The notes under the pieces are model-generated. The model worked only from the letters and a program-made list of their open reading frames with translations, searched no databases and had not been told where the DNA came from. A DNA stretch of 64,000 bases from Salibacter halophilus (GTDB lineage Bacteria > Bacteroidota > Bacteroidia > Flavobacteriales_G > Salibacteraceae), in NCBI RefSeq assembly GCF_008806325.1, contig NZ_WACR01000006.1, positions 186,001 to 250,000 on the forward strand. The letters run 5' to 3'. Each line of letters begins with the position of its first letter. Within the stretch, counting starts at the first letter, position 1. A program made the translations under genes and the position numbers. Below, in pieces: positions 36,566-45,732 of this stretch.

Positions 36566-36596
36566 AAAAGGGCCACCACAAAAATGTGGTGACCCT
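36566..36596 (-). terminator. Attenuator-like hairpin between RiPP precursor and MNIO genes
   Basis: On the minus strand GGGTCACCACA pairs with TGTGGTGGCCC (one wobble) around a short T loop and is followed by TTTT. Placed 24 bases after the precursor stop and 10 before the oxidase start, it would let precursor mRNA outnumber enzyme mRNA. Confidence 0.7.
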
Positions 36597-36619
36597 GTAT
36601 CAACTATGAAAAGGTTATC

Positions 36620-37066
36620 TTAATGACCACCGCATTTTCCTTCGCCACATTTATGTTCAGATGATTTACTCTCATCTGATTTTTTGGCATCTTTTTTATC
36701 ACCACCACATTTGCCTTCTCCGCATTTGTGTTCTGACGATTTGCTGTCCTTGGCGCTGGCTTTTTTGCTCTTTTCGCCACACTTGTGCTCTGAAGATTTA
36801 CTGTCCTTAGCATCAGCTTTTTTGCTTTTTTCGCCACCGCATTTACCTTCGCCACACTTTCCTTCTCCGCATTTTAATTCAACTTCACTATTGTTGAAAA
36901 GCGTATTGACTGAAGAATGATTTTTAGCTAAAAGCTCATTTCTCAATTCAGCACCAGAGCCCAGGTCTGATGTTTCGAACAAATTTGCCGCGTTGGCATT
37001 AAACGACCCAACAGCTACAGTTCCCACTGCTAACGCTGCAGATTTTAATACTTGTTGTTTTTTCAT
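36620..37066 (-). CDS. Cys-rich EGKCG-repeat RiPP precursor (HvfA-like)
   Basis: A 148-residue exported peptide. The N-terminal signal (ALAVGTVAVGSFNANA, cut near 27) is followed by a 35-residue linker and a low-complexity Lys/Ser-rich region with eight cysteines at 66, 71, 76, 95, 115, 120, 140 and 145. EGKCG occurs at 68, 73, 117 and 142; EHKCG occurs at 93, 113 and 138. A KDSKSSEHKCG unit is repeated three times. In Haemophilus HvfA, EGKCG cysteines are converted by HvfBC into copper-binding groups. The same chemistry is inferred here. The last residue is His after CGG. Confidence 0.88.
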   Translation of the reverse strand: MKKQQVLKSAALAVGTVAVGSFNANAANLFETSDLGSGAELRNELLAKNHSSVNTLFNNSEVELKCGEGKCGEGKCGGEKSKKADAKDSKSSEHKCGEKSKKASAKDSKSSEHKCGEGKCGGDKKDAKKSDESKSSEHKCGEGKCGGH

Positions 37067-37266
37067 AACGAATTGGTTTAAAAATTTCTAAAGTAGAATT
37101 CAGCATACTTACGCTGAGGATTCTTTTTTGGATTTTGCCAGAGACGAAATTACTTTCCGATAGAGAGAATAAATGTCACCAGCATTGCAATTTACCAAAA
37201 AGATTAGCCCGTTTTATAAATGTGTTTTAAATTTAACAATTCAATTAAGAACGAAATTTACAATTC

Positions 37267-37701
37267 ATGAAAGCGATATTAATAGCTGTAGCAGTCTTAT
37301 TCTCAACTTCATTATTCGCCCAAAATGCTGATGCAGTATTAGGTAAATGGGAAACGAAGAACGGGAAATCACACGTTGAAATTTACAAAAAGGATGGTGA
37401 GTATTACGGCAAAATTGTGTGGTTAAAAGAGCCGCTCAACGAAGAAGGTAAGCCAAAAGTCGATAAAAACAACCCTGAAGAAGATATGCGCAGCAGGCCA
37501 CTAAAAGGATTGGAGCTTCTCCGTGAATTTGAGTACGATGCTGATGATGAGATGTGGGAAGACGGAGAAATTTACGATCCCGAATCTGGTGATACTTACT
37601 CTTGTGAGATGAGTTTAGAAGGGGACAACAAACTCAAAGTTCGCGGGTACTTAGGGATTTCACTCCTCGGTCGCACCACTGTTTGGACCAGAGTCGAATA
37701 A
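37267..37701 (+). CDS. Secreted DUF2147 protein
   Basis: A 144-residue protein with signal peptide (AVLFSTSLFAQ) and a DUF2147 domain: VLGKWETKNGKSHVEIYK, YYGKIVWLKEPL, and the C-terminal GYLGISLLGRTTVWTRV. The fold is lipocalin-like and the function is unknown. The end overlaps the convergent HEPN-like gene by 42 bases. The 200-bp region 37067-37266 before it (shared with the divergent RiPP precursor) has no ORF, and I found no exact TAnnTTTG there. Confidence 0.85.
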   Translation: MKAILIAVAVLFSTSLFAQNADAVLGKWETKNGKSHVEIYKKDGEYYGKIVWLKEPLNEEGKPKVDKNNPEEDMRSRPLKGLELLREFEYDADDEMWEDGEIYDPESGDTYSCEMSLEGDNKLKVRGYLGISLLGRTTVWTRVE

Positions 37702-38208
37702 AATGCCAATTCGCCTGTAAACGGTGTAGAAGTTTTCACGCAAGCGCTTTTTATCGGTCAGATCCTCGCGATAAGCTGAAATGGATAATCCAAGCAGCTC
37801 TTCGAGTTTTTCCATGTTGACGGTGACAACTGTTTTGGTTTTGCTCGTGATAGTTGGGCTCTGACCATTATCAATCAAAAAGCGGAATTCGCGTTTCGTT
37901 CGCTTGTCAAAAGCATGCTGACCAAACGAGTGTATTACAGCATTCCTAAATTGATACAACAACTCGAGCTGGCTGTTATTCAGGTTAGTGTATTTATCCC
38001 AGTACTTTTTGAGTCGCTTTGCAGATTGACCTTTTTTGAGTTCACCCCGGTAAAACTGAGCCAAAAGATCAAAGGCACTGAGCACACAAAAAGCTTTACT
38101 CATGTGAGCAGTTGAAGGAAGCGTTTCGAGTTCATTCAGGCAGGCGCTCAAGGGAGAATCGCCTTCAGAATCAAAAAACGCCTCGATTTGTTGATCGGTT
38201 TTTTCCAT
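37660..38208 (-). CDS. Helical protein with HEPN-like RX4H motif, unknown
   Basis: A 182-residue mostly helical protein. It contains LYQFRNAVIHSFGQ, an RX4H motif in a helical setting as seen in HEPN proteins, but not enough else to assign the family firmly. Its ATG shares one base with the lplA stop (TGATG), so it is translationally coupled to lplA. No antitoxin-like partner is adjacent. Motif sites at 37756 and 37857. Confidence 0.65.
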   Translation of the reverse strand: MEKTDQQIEAFFDSEGDSPLSACLNELETLPSTAHMSKAFCVLSAFDLLAQFYRGELKKGQSAKRLKKYWDKYTNLNNSQLELLYQFRNAVIHSFGQHAFDKRTKREFRFLIDNGQSPTITSKTKTVVTVNMEKLEELLGLSISAYREDLTDKKRLRENFYTVYRRIGILFDSGPNSGATEE

Positions 38209-39194
38209 CAGAACATTGCTGCAACGAGATCGTCTTCGCTCACACCTTTAAAATATTCCTCAAAATTGAATTGGTTCAATATTTCACGAATCGCTTTTTC
38301 ATCGTGCCTGATACCTTCCAGAGCTCTCTCGATTGGGTCGATGTCGCGGAGGTGAAAGAAATCGCCCTGTATTTTTACGTCTTTAATCGTTCCTTTTGAA
38401 ACGTTCATGTTCATTTCGATGAGTCCGCCATCACTTTTCACTCCCTGCTTGAAGTTGTAATCTGGCGAATAACCAAAGTTCCACTCCCACTGGCTGTACT
38501 TTTCCTCTTTGATCTTTTCAATTGCAGCCAAATCCTCATCAGTGAATTCATACATGCGGGCATTGTCATAACTTTCGAGAATGTGCTCCATTATTTTGTC
38601 CGTGAACTCGTCTAAGCTGATTTTTTCATCGAGATGGTCGCTGATGTTGGTCACGCGTTTTGGTACTGACTTCACTGCTCTGTCTTTGTACTTGAGCGGG
38701 TTCACTTTCAGAGCGCCACTCACATCGCGCATTTCAGAGGAGAAAAGCAATGTTCCGTGGTGAAGAACCTTGTTTTTGAAGACGTGCTCCGCGTTTCCTG
38801 AAAACTTTCGCCCATCTATTGTGAGGTCATTGCGTCCCTCAAATTTCGCATTTTTCACTCCAAGATTCTGAAGAACTTCGAGAATAGGCTTTGTATAACG
38901 CCTGAAGTCTACCATATCGTGGCCGTCTTCACTTGTCCTGGTAAAAGAAAAGTTGAGATTACCCAGGTCGTGATAAACAGCTCCACCACCTGAAAGCCTG
39001 CGTACTACTTTTATGCCTTTTTCTTTGACGTATTCAGCATTAATTTCAGCGTTTGCATTTTGGTGCTTCCCGATGATAATGGCGTTATCATTTCGCCACA
39101 ACATGAAGCAGTCCTCTTTAATGTGCTTGAAAATATACTCGTCTGTTGCGATGTTAAAGTACGGGTCAGTGCTATAATGTTTTATGCAGAGCAT
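38208..39194 (-). CDS. lplA: Lipoate-protein ligase A
   Basis: A 328-residue ligase that activates lipoate with ATP and attaches it to lipoyl domains. Motifs are VVRRLSGGGAVYHDLGNLNF and the catalytic Lys in GRKFSGNAEH; the C-terminal accessory domain is present. Start ATG 39194 (MLCIKHYSTDPYFN) fits the family; the longer frame adds MNLKTTI. Divergent from the acetyl-CoA hydrolase gene. Confidence 0.92.
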   Translation of the reverse strand: MLCIKHYSTDPYFNIATDEYIFKHIKEDCFMLWRNDNAIIIGKHQNANAEINAEYVKEKGIKVVRRLSGGGAVYHDLGNLNFSFTRTSEDGHDMVDFRRYTKPILEVLQNLGVKNAKFEGRNDLTIDGRKFSGNAEHVFKNKVLHHGTLLFSSEMRDVSGALKVNPLKYKDRAVKSVPKRVTNISDHLDEKISLDEFTDKIMEHILESYDNARMYEFTDEDLAAIEKIKEEKYSQWEWNFGYSPDYNFKQGVKSDGGLIEMNMNVSKGTIKDVKIQGDFFHLRDIDPIERALEGIRHDEKAIREILNQFNFEEYFKGVSEDDLVAAMF

Positions 39195-39304
39195 AATTGT
39201 CGTTTTTAAGTTCAATCAGGTAACAAAGGAAAGAAATTTGAGTTTACTTTCTCCGTTATTTACAATAGCTGACCTCTATCATTTTTTTACCTTTAAAGGC
39301 AATC

Positions 39305-39312
39305 TACTTTTG
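39305..39312 (+). promoter_or_regulatory. -7 element of the acetyl-CoA hydrolase/transferase gene
   Basis: TACTTTTG matches TAnnTTTG and lies 15 bases before ATG 39328. It excludes the longer frame that starts at 39184 and would overlap lplA. Confidence 0.55.
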
Positions 39313-39327
39313 CCAAAACTCAAAGAG

Positions 39328-40626
39328 ATGTACGAATCTGTATTACCCCAAAAAGCTGTTCAGGTAGTTAAAAGTCACGATCGTGTATTTGTTCACAGCG
39401 TTGCTGCAGCACCTGATGTTTTGCTCGATGCACTTGTTGAGCGAGCACCTGAATTGCGAGATGTTGAAATGGTTCATCTTCACATTGAAGGAAAAGCACC
39501 ACATACAGCACCTGAGCTGAGAGATAGCTTTAAAACCAATAACCTTTTTGTGGGAGGTAATTCGCGATATACTCTAGTAGAAGGAAACGGATCGTATGTT
39601 CCGGTTTTTTTGAGTGAAGTTCCGCTTATGTTCAGGAGAGGAATTATGCCGTTGGATGTGGCGCTTATCCAGGTTTCTACTCCTGATAAACATGGCTATT
39701 GCTCGCTAGGTGTTTCAGTAGATGCATCAAAAGCAGCAATCGATTCGGCTAAGCACGTGATTGCACAAATCAATCCGCAAATGCCGCGGACACATGGTGA
39801 TGGCCTGGTTCATATCAGTAAACTAGACAGTTTTGTAGAGGTAGATTATCCTATTCACGAGATGCCGGCTCATGAACCCAATGATGTTGAAATGCGAATC
39901 GGGCAGCATGTGGCCAGTTTGGTTGAGGACGAGTCCTGCCTTCAAATGGGAATAGGGGCTATTCCAAATGCGGCTCTGAAAGCTATGGAAAACCATCGCG
40001 ACCTGGGAATTCACACAGAAATGTTCTCTGACGGAATCCTCGACCTCGTTGAAAGGGGTGTGATTACCGGAAAAGCGAAGCACCGCGACACCGGTAAAAT
40101 TGTGGGTGGATTTGCAATGGGGACTCGCAGACTTTACGACTTCATGGATGACAATCCCGAGGTAAATATGCTCGATATTCAGTATGTGAACAACGTTGGG
40201 AAGATTAAACGCAATAAAAATACAGTTGCTATCAACAGTGCCATTGAAGTCGATTTCACAGGACAAGTTTGTGCCGACTCCATAGGAAACAGGATTTATA
40301 GTGGTGTTGGCGGTCAAATGGATTTCATGCGTGGAGCGAGCTTGTCTGAAGGAGGCAAGCCTATTATTGCCTTGCCCAGTCAAACGAACAAAGGGGTAAG
40401 CCGAATTTCTCCATTCCCTAAGAAAGCGGCCGGAGTTGTGACGACAAGAGCACACGCGCATTACATTATTACGGAATATGGAGTCGCAAATCTCTACGGA
40501 AAAAACATTCACCAGCGCATCAATGCCATGATCGATATCGCACATCCAAATCACCGCGAAGAACTGTTGAAAGAGGCTTTTGAGCTCTACAATTACAAGC
40601 AAAATATTTTTGGCGGATCTTGCTAA
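39328..40626 (+). CDS. Acetyl-CoA hydrolase/CoA-transferase family protein
   Basis: A 432-residue class I CoA-transferase-like enzyme (acetyl-CoA hydrolase or 4-hydroxybutyrate CoA-transferase type). The active-site Glu lies in GIHTEMFSDG, with the CoA-site GIGAIPNAAL and the C-terminal VVTTRAHAHYIITEYGVANL. The substrate acid cannot be set from sequence. The end overlaps the convergent ABC-F gene by four bases. Confidence 0.88.
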   Translation: MYESVLPQKAVQVVKSHDRVFVHSVAAAPDVLLDALVERAPELRDVEMVHLHIEGKAPHTAPELRDSFKTNNLFVGGNSRYTLVEGNGSYVPVFLSEVPLMFRRGIMPLDVALIQVSTPDKHGYCSLGVSVDASKAAIDSAKHVIAQINPQMPRTHGDGLVHISKLDSFVEVDYPIHEMPAHEPNDVEMRIGQHVASLVEDESCLQMGIGAIPNAALKAMENHRDLGIHTEMFSDGILDLVERGVITGKAKHRDTGKIVGGFAMGTRRLYDFMDDNPEVNMLDIQYVNNVGKIKRNKNTVAINSAIEVDFTGQVCADSIGNRIYSGVGGQMDFMRGASLSEGGKPIIALPSQTNKGVSRISPFPKKAAGVVTTRAHAHYIITEYGVANLYGKNIHQRINAMIDIAHPNHREELLKEAFELYNYKQNIFGGSC

Positions 40627-42503
40627 ACGTACTCTGAAAGTTCGAGCCAGCGCATTTCTTTCTCTTCGAGATCACTCATGATTTCTTCGAGGCGTTCTCC
40701 CTTTTTGCGCAACTCATCGTGTTCCAGTGAGCCGCTGTTCATCGCCTCGGAGAGTTCTGCCTTTTCCGTTTCTAACTTTTCAATTTCCTCCGTCAGTTGT
40801 TCAAATTCGCGTTTTTCTTTGTAGCTCAGCTTTTTCTTTTCCTGAGGTGGCTTGTCGCGTTTTTCTTTTCGGTCAGAGCCGGTGGAACTGGCCTGCTTAT
40901 TCTCTTCTTTCTTTTTTTGTGCCTCTTCGCGAGCACTCTGTTTCCGGTACTGGGAGTAATTGCCGGGGTAGTCACGGATCTGACCATTACCTTCAAACAC
41001 GAACAGGTGATCCACTAATTTATCCATGAAATAGCGGTCGTGCGTCACGATGAGCAAGCAACCCTGGAAATCGACAAGGTAATCCTCTAGCACGTTGAGC
41101 GTGAGGATGTCGAGGTCGTTTGTGGGTTCATCGAGGATGAGGAAATTCGGATTTTTCATGAGCACCTGAAGGAGGTAGAGTCTGCGTTTTTCACCGCCAC
41201 TCAGCTTTTCAATGTGGTTGTAGTGCATGCTGCGCGGGAAGAGGAATCGCTCGAGCAGTTGCGCTGCGCTGATATCACTTCCTTTGGGTGTTGGGATGAA
41301 CTCAGCGATTTCAGTGACAGCCTCAATCACGCGCTGACCAGGCTTGAACTTTATTCCGCTTTGATGGTAATAGCCGAATTTCACTGTTTCGCCCACCACT
41401 ATTTTTCCGCCTGTCGGCTTTTCAAGTCCCATGATCATGTTGAGCAAGGTGGATTTCCCGGCACCGTTTGGCCCAACAATCCCTATGCGCTCACGTCTTG
41501 CAAACTTGTGATTGAGTCCATCGATCAACACATTGTCATCATACTGCTTTTTGATGTTGTGAAGCTCCAGGATCTTACTTCCCAGGCGCTCCATATTCGT
41601 GGTGAGCTTGATCTTATCTTCCGATGCTTTTTGAGATGCTTTATCCTTGAGATCGTAAAACGAATCGATGCGTGATTTCGACTTTGTTCCGCGGGCTTTT
41701 GGCTGCCTGCGCATCCAGTCGAGTTCCTTGCGCAAAAGGTTCTGGCTTTTTTCCACTTCACTGGCCTGAACCTGGTAACGTTCATTTCGCTTTTGCAAAA
41801 AGTAAGAATAGTTTCCTTTGTATTTGTAGAGCGTTCCCTGGTCAATTTCAATGATCTCGTTGCAAATTCGGTCCAGGAAGTAGCGGTCGTGCGTAACCAT
41901 GAAAAGCGTCATGTGTGATTGCCCTAAAAATTCTTCGAGCCATTCGATCATTGTTAAATCCAGGTGGTTGGTGGGCTCATCGAGGATCAGTAAATCAGGC
42001 TCGTCAATGAGTACGTGAGCAAGAGCCAAACGCTTCAACTGACCACCTGAGAGCGTATCTACTTTTTGATTGAGTTTACCGGTTTTGAGTTTCGTGAAAA
42101 TTTGTCGCGCACGGACTTCAAAGTCCCAGCCATTGAGTCTGTCGAGTTTTTCAAAAGCACTTTGCATGGCTTCGGTGTCTTCCTCTTCCATGCTCCGCTG
42201 ATATTCTTTGATCACTTGCACCAACTCATGATCGCTTGAAAATAAGGTGTCGAGAACGGTTTGGCCACTTTCAAACTGCGGTTCCTGGGGAAGGAATGAT
42301 ACGCGTAAATCGTTTCGGTAAACCACTGATCCTGTCTCGGGCGCTTCATTGCCGGCTAACACATTGAGCAAACTCGACTTTCCTGTTCCGTTACGGGCTA
42401 CAAGAGCCACTTTTTGTCCCTTATCAATACCAAAGGAAATATTTTCAAAAAGCAGCTTTTCTCCATAGCGCTTGCTCAGGTTCTCAACCGATAAATAGTT
42501 CAT
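40623..42503 (-). CDS. ABC-F family ATPase (Uup-like)
   Basis: A 626-residue protein with two ABC domains and no membrane segments. Walker A motifs are ARNGTGKSSLLN and GPNGAGKSTLLN; signatures are TLSGGQLKRLA and LSGGEKRRLYL; Walker B motifs end LILDEPTNHLD and LILDEPTNDLD. A charged linker and a C-terminal coiled coil (about 555-626) are typical of Uup, which binds DNA or ribosomes. Motif sites at 40871 and 40976 are the last before a 10-kb gap. Confidence 0.92.
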   Translation of the reverse strand: MNYLSVENLSKRYGEKLLFENISFGIDKGQKVALVARNGTGKSSLLNVLAGNEAPETGSVVYRNDLRVSFLPQEPQFESGQTVLDTLFSSDHELVQVIKEYQRSMEEEDTEAMQSAFEKLDRLNGWDFEVRARQIFTKLKTGKLNQKVDTLSGGQLKRLALAHVLIDEPDLLILDEPTNHLDLTMIEWLEEFLGQSHMTLFMVTHDRYFLDRICNEIIEIDQGTLYKYKGNYSYFLQKRNERYQVQASEVEKSQNLLRKELDWMRRQPKARGTKSKSRIDSFYDLKDKASQKASEDKIKLTTNMERLGSKILELHNIKKQYDDNVLIDGLNHKFARRERIGIVGPNGAGKSTLLNMIMGLEKPTGGKIVVGETVKFGYYHQSGIKFKPGQRVIEAVTEIAEFIPTPKGSDISAAQLLERFLFPRSMHYNHIEKLSGGEKRRLYLLQVLMKNPNFLILDEPTNDLDILTLNVLEDYLVDFQGCLLIVTHDRYFMDKLVDHLFVFEGNGQIRDYPGNYSQYRKQSAREEAQKKKEENKQASSTGSDRKEKRDKPPQEKKKLSYKEKREFEQLTEEIEKLETEKAELSEAMNSGSLEHDELRKKGERLEEIMSDLEEKEMRWLELSEYV

Positions 42504-42546
42504 GGGGCAAAGGTGATTATTTTAGGTGAAAATGTTGAATAAACTA

Positions 42547-42582
42547 AAAACGGGGAGCAAAAACTTTTGCTCCCCGTTTTTA
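42547..42582. terminator. Strong bidirectional terminator
   Basis: AAAAACGGGGAGCAAAA and its perfect complement enclose a 4-base loop. A and T tracts on either side let it work for both strands. It lies between the ABC-F gene and the T9SS protease on the same strand. Confidence 0.9.
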
Positions 42583-42606
42583 TTGTGCTCCCCTCATTAA
42601 ACTAAC

Positions 42607-45195
42607 CTACCTGATAACTACCTTTTTTGATTCAAGAACTGAATTGTTTTGAATCGTCAAAACGTACAAGCCGGGGACCATATCCTTTACAGGTAAAGTT
42701 AACCTGCCTCTATTTATATTTGTCCGTTTTACCTCTCTTCCTGAAACATCAGTTAAAATCAACTTACCGCTTTTCAATTTGTCGTTTTTAATCTGGATAT
42801 TGAGGTTTTGAGATGTTGGGTTTGGGAAAACAGAAAAACCTGACTTTTTACGGCTGAGCTTTTGATAGCCTGTTGAACTGCAATTATCAGGATAAACAGC
42901 TTCAAAGTAACCGACATCACACGTGTTTTCATTGAAGCTCGCTTCAGTTGCAGATTGTACAACTTCCTGTCCGCCTTCTACAGTGTAAAGACTCCATTGT
43001 ACACCTCTTCTTTGGTTTGCAGGGACTGTTTGAGTTACATCATCTTTCCACCACAATAACTCCTGTGGATCATTGACATGAGAGAGTAAATGAGCATGGC
43101 CCAGTTCGTGGGCGATTACGGCATAAAAGTCAGCTTGACCCTGCTGCTTATTTACCGTCATTGTTGTGTCGTACATCCATGAAGCTCCAGGGGAAATATG
43201 AGAGAGGTTTTCATACAGTTGAATATCCATTTCACCAGCAAACATGTAAAAAGTATCTTGCCCGGTGCAAAAAGTAGGGCTTTGGACAGTCGTCTCTGCT
43301 ATTGCTACCTCACCTGGCTGCACAGTATTTGAATTAAAATAGATCATGGAAACACCATCCTGATTGCTGCTACTAATGTTAGTGTCACTTCCGATTTTGA
43401 AATTTACACCTGTTGCACAGTTCCAATCTTTTATAGCTTTTTCAATACATTTTACAGCATCGGGGTTATTGCGAACACTTGGATGAAGGTGAAATGTATA
43501 TGACCCTCCATCATTAGCATTCGCGAGATCAAACTTTTTTTTATCACTGAGTTGACCAAAGGCAGGGCGTCTCAGGTTTTTAATAGCGTATTTTATTGTT
43601 AGTGGAGTTATGCTCGTTTCAGAAAACCCGTACCTGTTTTTTATAGTCACAGGTCCGCTTCCCGGATGATATGGTTTATCAGGGAGTATCGGATTAAATG
43701 ATTTTAGGGTATCTACTAATTGAGGTAACATGATTTTAATTTGATTATCTGACCAACTGATATAGTCATAAGCGTCAAACGCTGTAATATCATAAGTGCC
43801 GCCTCTGTCAGAGTTTTTTAACTGGATTTGCCCGGTTCCGCGGGACTGTCCAAAAAAGTTGCCGTTTACTGTGAGGATTTTCCCGTTTCCCGCACTGATT
43901 GTGGATGGAGTAAAAGAAGTGATTTCAGGGACACAAAGTGTTTCTTTTATGCCGGGAGTATAGCTGATATTGTCATAACTCAAGAAATCTGGAGATCCTG
44001 TTTGAGAGTTTGAGTAAGATGAGACTATTTGAGTATTGTAAATACCGATTGAATCTATCTGTGAACTTTCATTGCAATTTGCTATTTGCATTTTCACAGT
44101 CATCATAAGTTTTTTCGAAGTTGTTATTTGCGTTCTGTTAAAAGGGCCATTTGACATATCTAAGCCAAAAGGTAAGATTACAACATTTTTGCCTGAAATT
44201 ACTGTGTCTATAGGTCCAATTTGTGAAGAGGCACTGTAAACTCCTGGGTCAAAATCTGGCCCAAGCGTTATATTGATTTTATTATTGGCGGCAATTTGAG
44301 TACCAAAAGCATTGGAGTTGTACTCAAACCAAACAGGAGAGTTGTCGAGATAGGTGTTGTTTGAGTTTCCTTTGATCATGAGGTCAAACTCGAGATAGGA
44401 TGGGTTGTTTCCTGTCATTCTCGGATTCTCGTAAGTGATGTCGAGTGATTCAGATGACCTGATAGCCCCCTGGCTTTTAACTGAGTCCAGGGCTTTTTCA
44501 ATATACTCCTGCCTTTCCCTGTAATTTCTTTTTTTCTGTTCGTAATTTAATTCATTTGCTCCTTCTTCAATTGATTCTTTGACTTTTTGAAGTCTTTCAG
44601 GGTCTATTGGAGCTTTGTTTTGAATAGAAGGAGTGCAATTGGTGTGATTGAATCCTAAACTGTCAATGTAGCTATACAGTTCTTTATGATTGTCAAATAC
44701 CTTGTAAAGTCCCCCAGCAGCAGGGAGGCCATTTTCTTCATACTCTTCATTTATTGTGATTGCAGAAGTCCCTGTTCCCAAATGTAAATCTATTTCGTTT
44801 TCCAAGCCGCTTCTAATACCATTGAAATCAGAAGGGTATAGCAGGAATATAGCTCTTAGGTCTGGCGATAAAGGACCACTTGGTCCAGGTGTAACGACTG
44901 CTATATCACCATCAATTTCACCGCCTTTTGTGATAACTTCAATTCTTCCACATCGAATTTCTTCTGATGGAATATCATCACCATAAAAGATTTTATCAAT
45001 TTGAATGAGGTTTGAAGAAACGATAAGGTTTTCATCAGTTTTATAGCTTTCTCCTTCAATAACTGTTCCTTCAATGATATAGGGAGCATTATTCATGGCT
45101 TGTTGAGCTATATAATCTTCCCATTGCTGAAGTTGAGAAAAACCATTAAGGAAAAACAAGATTAAAACTGTTGTAAGTAATGTTAGCTTTTTCAT
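42607..45195 (-). CDS. Secreted metzincin-like protease with IPT/TIG and T9SS sorting domain
   Basis: An 862-residue exported protein with a signal peptide (VLILFFLNGFSQ), an N-terminal domain of about 170 residues shared with the gene at 45729, an IPT/TIG-like domain (VPEITSFTPSTISAGNGKIL), and a zinc protease with HELGHAHLLSH (HEXXHX5H, as in metzincins but lacking the usual Gly). The C-terminal 75 residues (FSVFPNPTSQNLNIQI ... VVIR) are a Por-type sorting domain. Probably exported by T9SS and cell-surface or free. The absence of the GGTCAGADCC motif suggests recent acquisition. Confidence 0.85.
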   Translation of the reverse strand: MKKLTLLTTVLILFFLNGFSQLQQWEDYIAQQAMNNAPYIIEGTVIEGESYKTDENLIVSSNLIQIDKIFYGDDIPSEEIRCGRIEVITKGGEIDGDIAVVTPGPSGPLSPDLRAIFLLYPSDFNGIRSGLENEIDLHLGTGTSAITINEEYEENGLPAAGGLYKVFDNHKELYSYIDSLGFNHTNCTPSIQNKAPIDPERLQKVKESIEEGANELNYEQKKRNYRERQEYIEKALDSVKSQGAIRSSESLDITYENPRMTGNNPSYLEFDLMIKGNSNNTYLDNSPVWFEYNSNAFGTQIAANNKINITLGPDFDPGVYSASSQIGPIDTVISGKNVVILPFGLDMSNGPFNRTQITTSKKLMMTVKMQIANCNESSQIDSIGIYNTQIVSSYSNSQTGSPDFLSYDNISYTPGIKETLCVPEITSFTPSTISAGNGKILTVNGNFFGQSRGTGQIQLKNSDRGGTYDITAFDAYDYISWSDNQIKIMLPQLVDTLKSFNPILPDKPYHPGSGPVTIKNRYGFSETSITPLTIKYAIKNLRRPAFGQLSDKKKFDLANANDGGSYTFHLHPSVRNNPDAVKCIEKAIKDWNCATGVNFKIGSDTNISSSNQDGVSMIYFNSNTVQPGEVAIAETTVQSPTFCTGQDTFYMFAGEMDIQLYENLSHISPGASWMYDTTMTVNKQQGQADFYAVIAHELGHAHLLSHVNDPQELLWWKDDVTQTVPANQRRGVQWSLYTVEGGQEVVQSATEASFNENTCDVGYFEAVYPDNCSSTGYQKLSRKKSGFSVFPNPTSQNLNIQIKNDKLKSGKLILTDVSGREVKRTNINRGRLTLPVKDMVPGLYVLTIQNNSVLESKKVVIR

Positions 45196-45309
45196 AATGC
45201 AAGTTTTTAGTGTTAATGAAAAAATTGTGCCTAAAAATTTGTTCAGGACAAAGTTTAATAAAAATAGTTGAGGATGTGTGGTTTAAATGTTGAAAATGTA
45301 AACTGGGAG

Positions 45310-45337
45310 TTGTAATTCACAACTTTGTGTAATTTTG
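45310..45337 (+). promoter_or_regulatory. Promoter of the XRE regulator gene
   Basis: TTG at 45310-45312 and TAATTTTG at 45330-45337 (TAnnTTTG) are spaced as in Bacteroidota -33/-7 promoters. It overlaps an in-frame TTG at 45325 and supports ATG 45361. Confidence 0.6.
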
Positions 45338-45360
45338 GCTGTCACGAAAGAAACAGGAAA

Positions 45361-45732
45361 ATGACCCAAACAATAAAGGTAGGAAATAAGATCAGGAAAA
45401 TAAGAGAGTTGAAAAGTCTTTCTCAAGAGCATCTTGCTGATAAGCTTGATATGACAGTGTCAGGTTACAGCAGGATTGAGCGTGATGAGGTTTCTGTATC
45501 ACTTGATAAGCTTTCGGTTATAAGTGAGACGCTTGGGGTTTCGATAGAAGAACTCCTGTCTTTTGATGAGAAAACGGTATTCAATAATTTTGGAAATGCA
45601 CATGATGATAGCTTTACCTACCGTTCAGATTCTGAAAAGCTAGTTGAGGCATATAAAAGCCAGATTGACTTTCTGAAAGAGGAAATAAAATACTTGAAGA
45701 GCCTTATTAATCAAGAGAAAAAGAGTGGTTAA
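45361..45732 (+). CDS. XRE-family helix-turn-helix regulator
   Basis: A 123-residue protein. The HTH_3 domain spans about 8-65 (IRKIRELKSLSQEHLADKLD ... YSRIERDE), followed by a short coiled coil (YKSQIDFLKEEIKYLKSLI), a layout common in small Bacteroidota regulators. It lies between two paralogous secreted-protein genes and its stop overlaps the second by four bases. Target unknown. Confidence 0.88.
   Translation: MTQTIKVGNKIRKIRELKSLSQEHLADKLDMTVSGYSRIERDEVSVSLDKLSVISETLGVSIEELLSFDEKTVFNNFGNAHDDSFTYRSDSEKLVEAYKSQIDFLKEEIKYLKSLINQEKKSG

Noticed and set aside
36684-36920. Plus-strand ORF opposite the RiPP precursor (PHLPSPHLCS repeats)
   Set aside because: It is the mirror of the repeated EGKCG codons on the other strand, with no start context or promoter.
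39184-39327. Longer start for the acetyl-CoA hydrolase
   Set aside because: It would overlap the divergent lplA start and includes a TAnnTTTG promoter box at 39305.
45325-45360. Extension of the XRE protein to a TTG start
   Set aside because: The extension overlaps the promoter -7 box and adds a Cys-rich stretch not typical of HTH_3 proteins.
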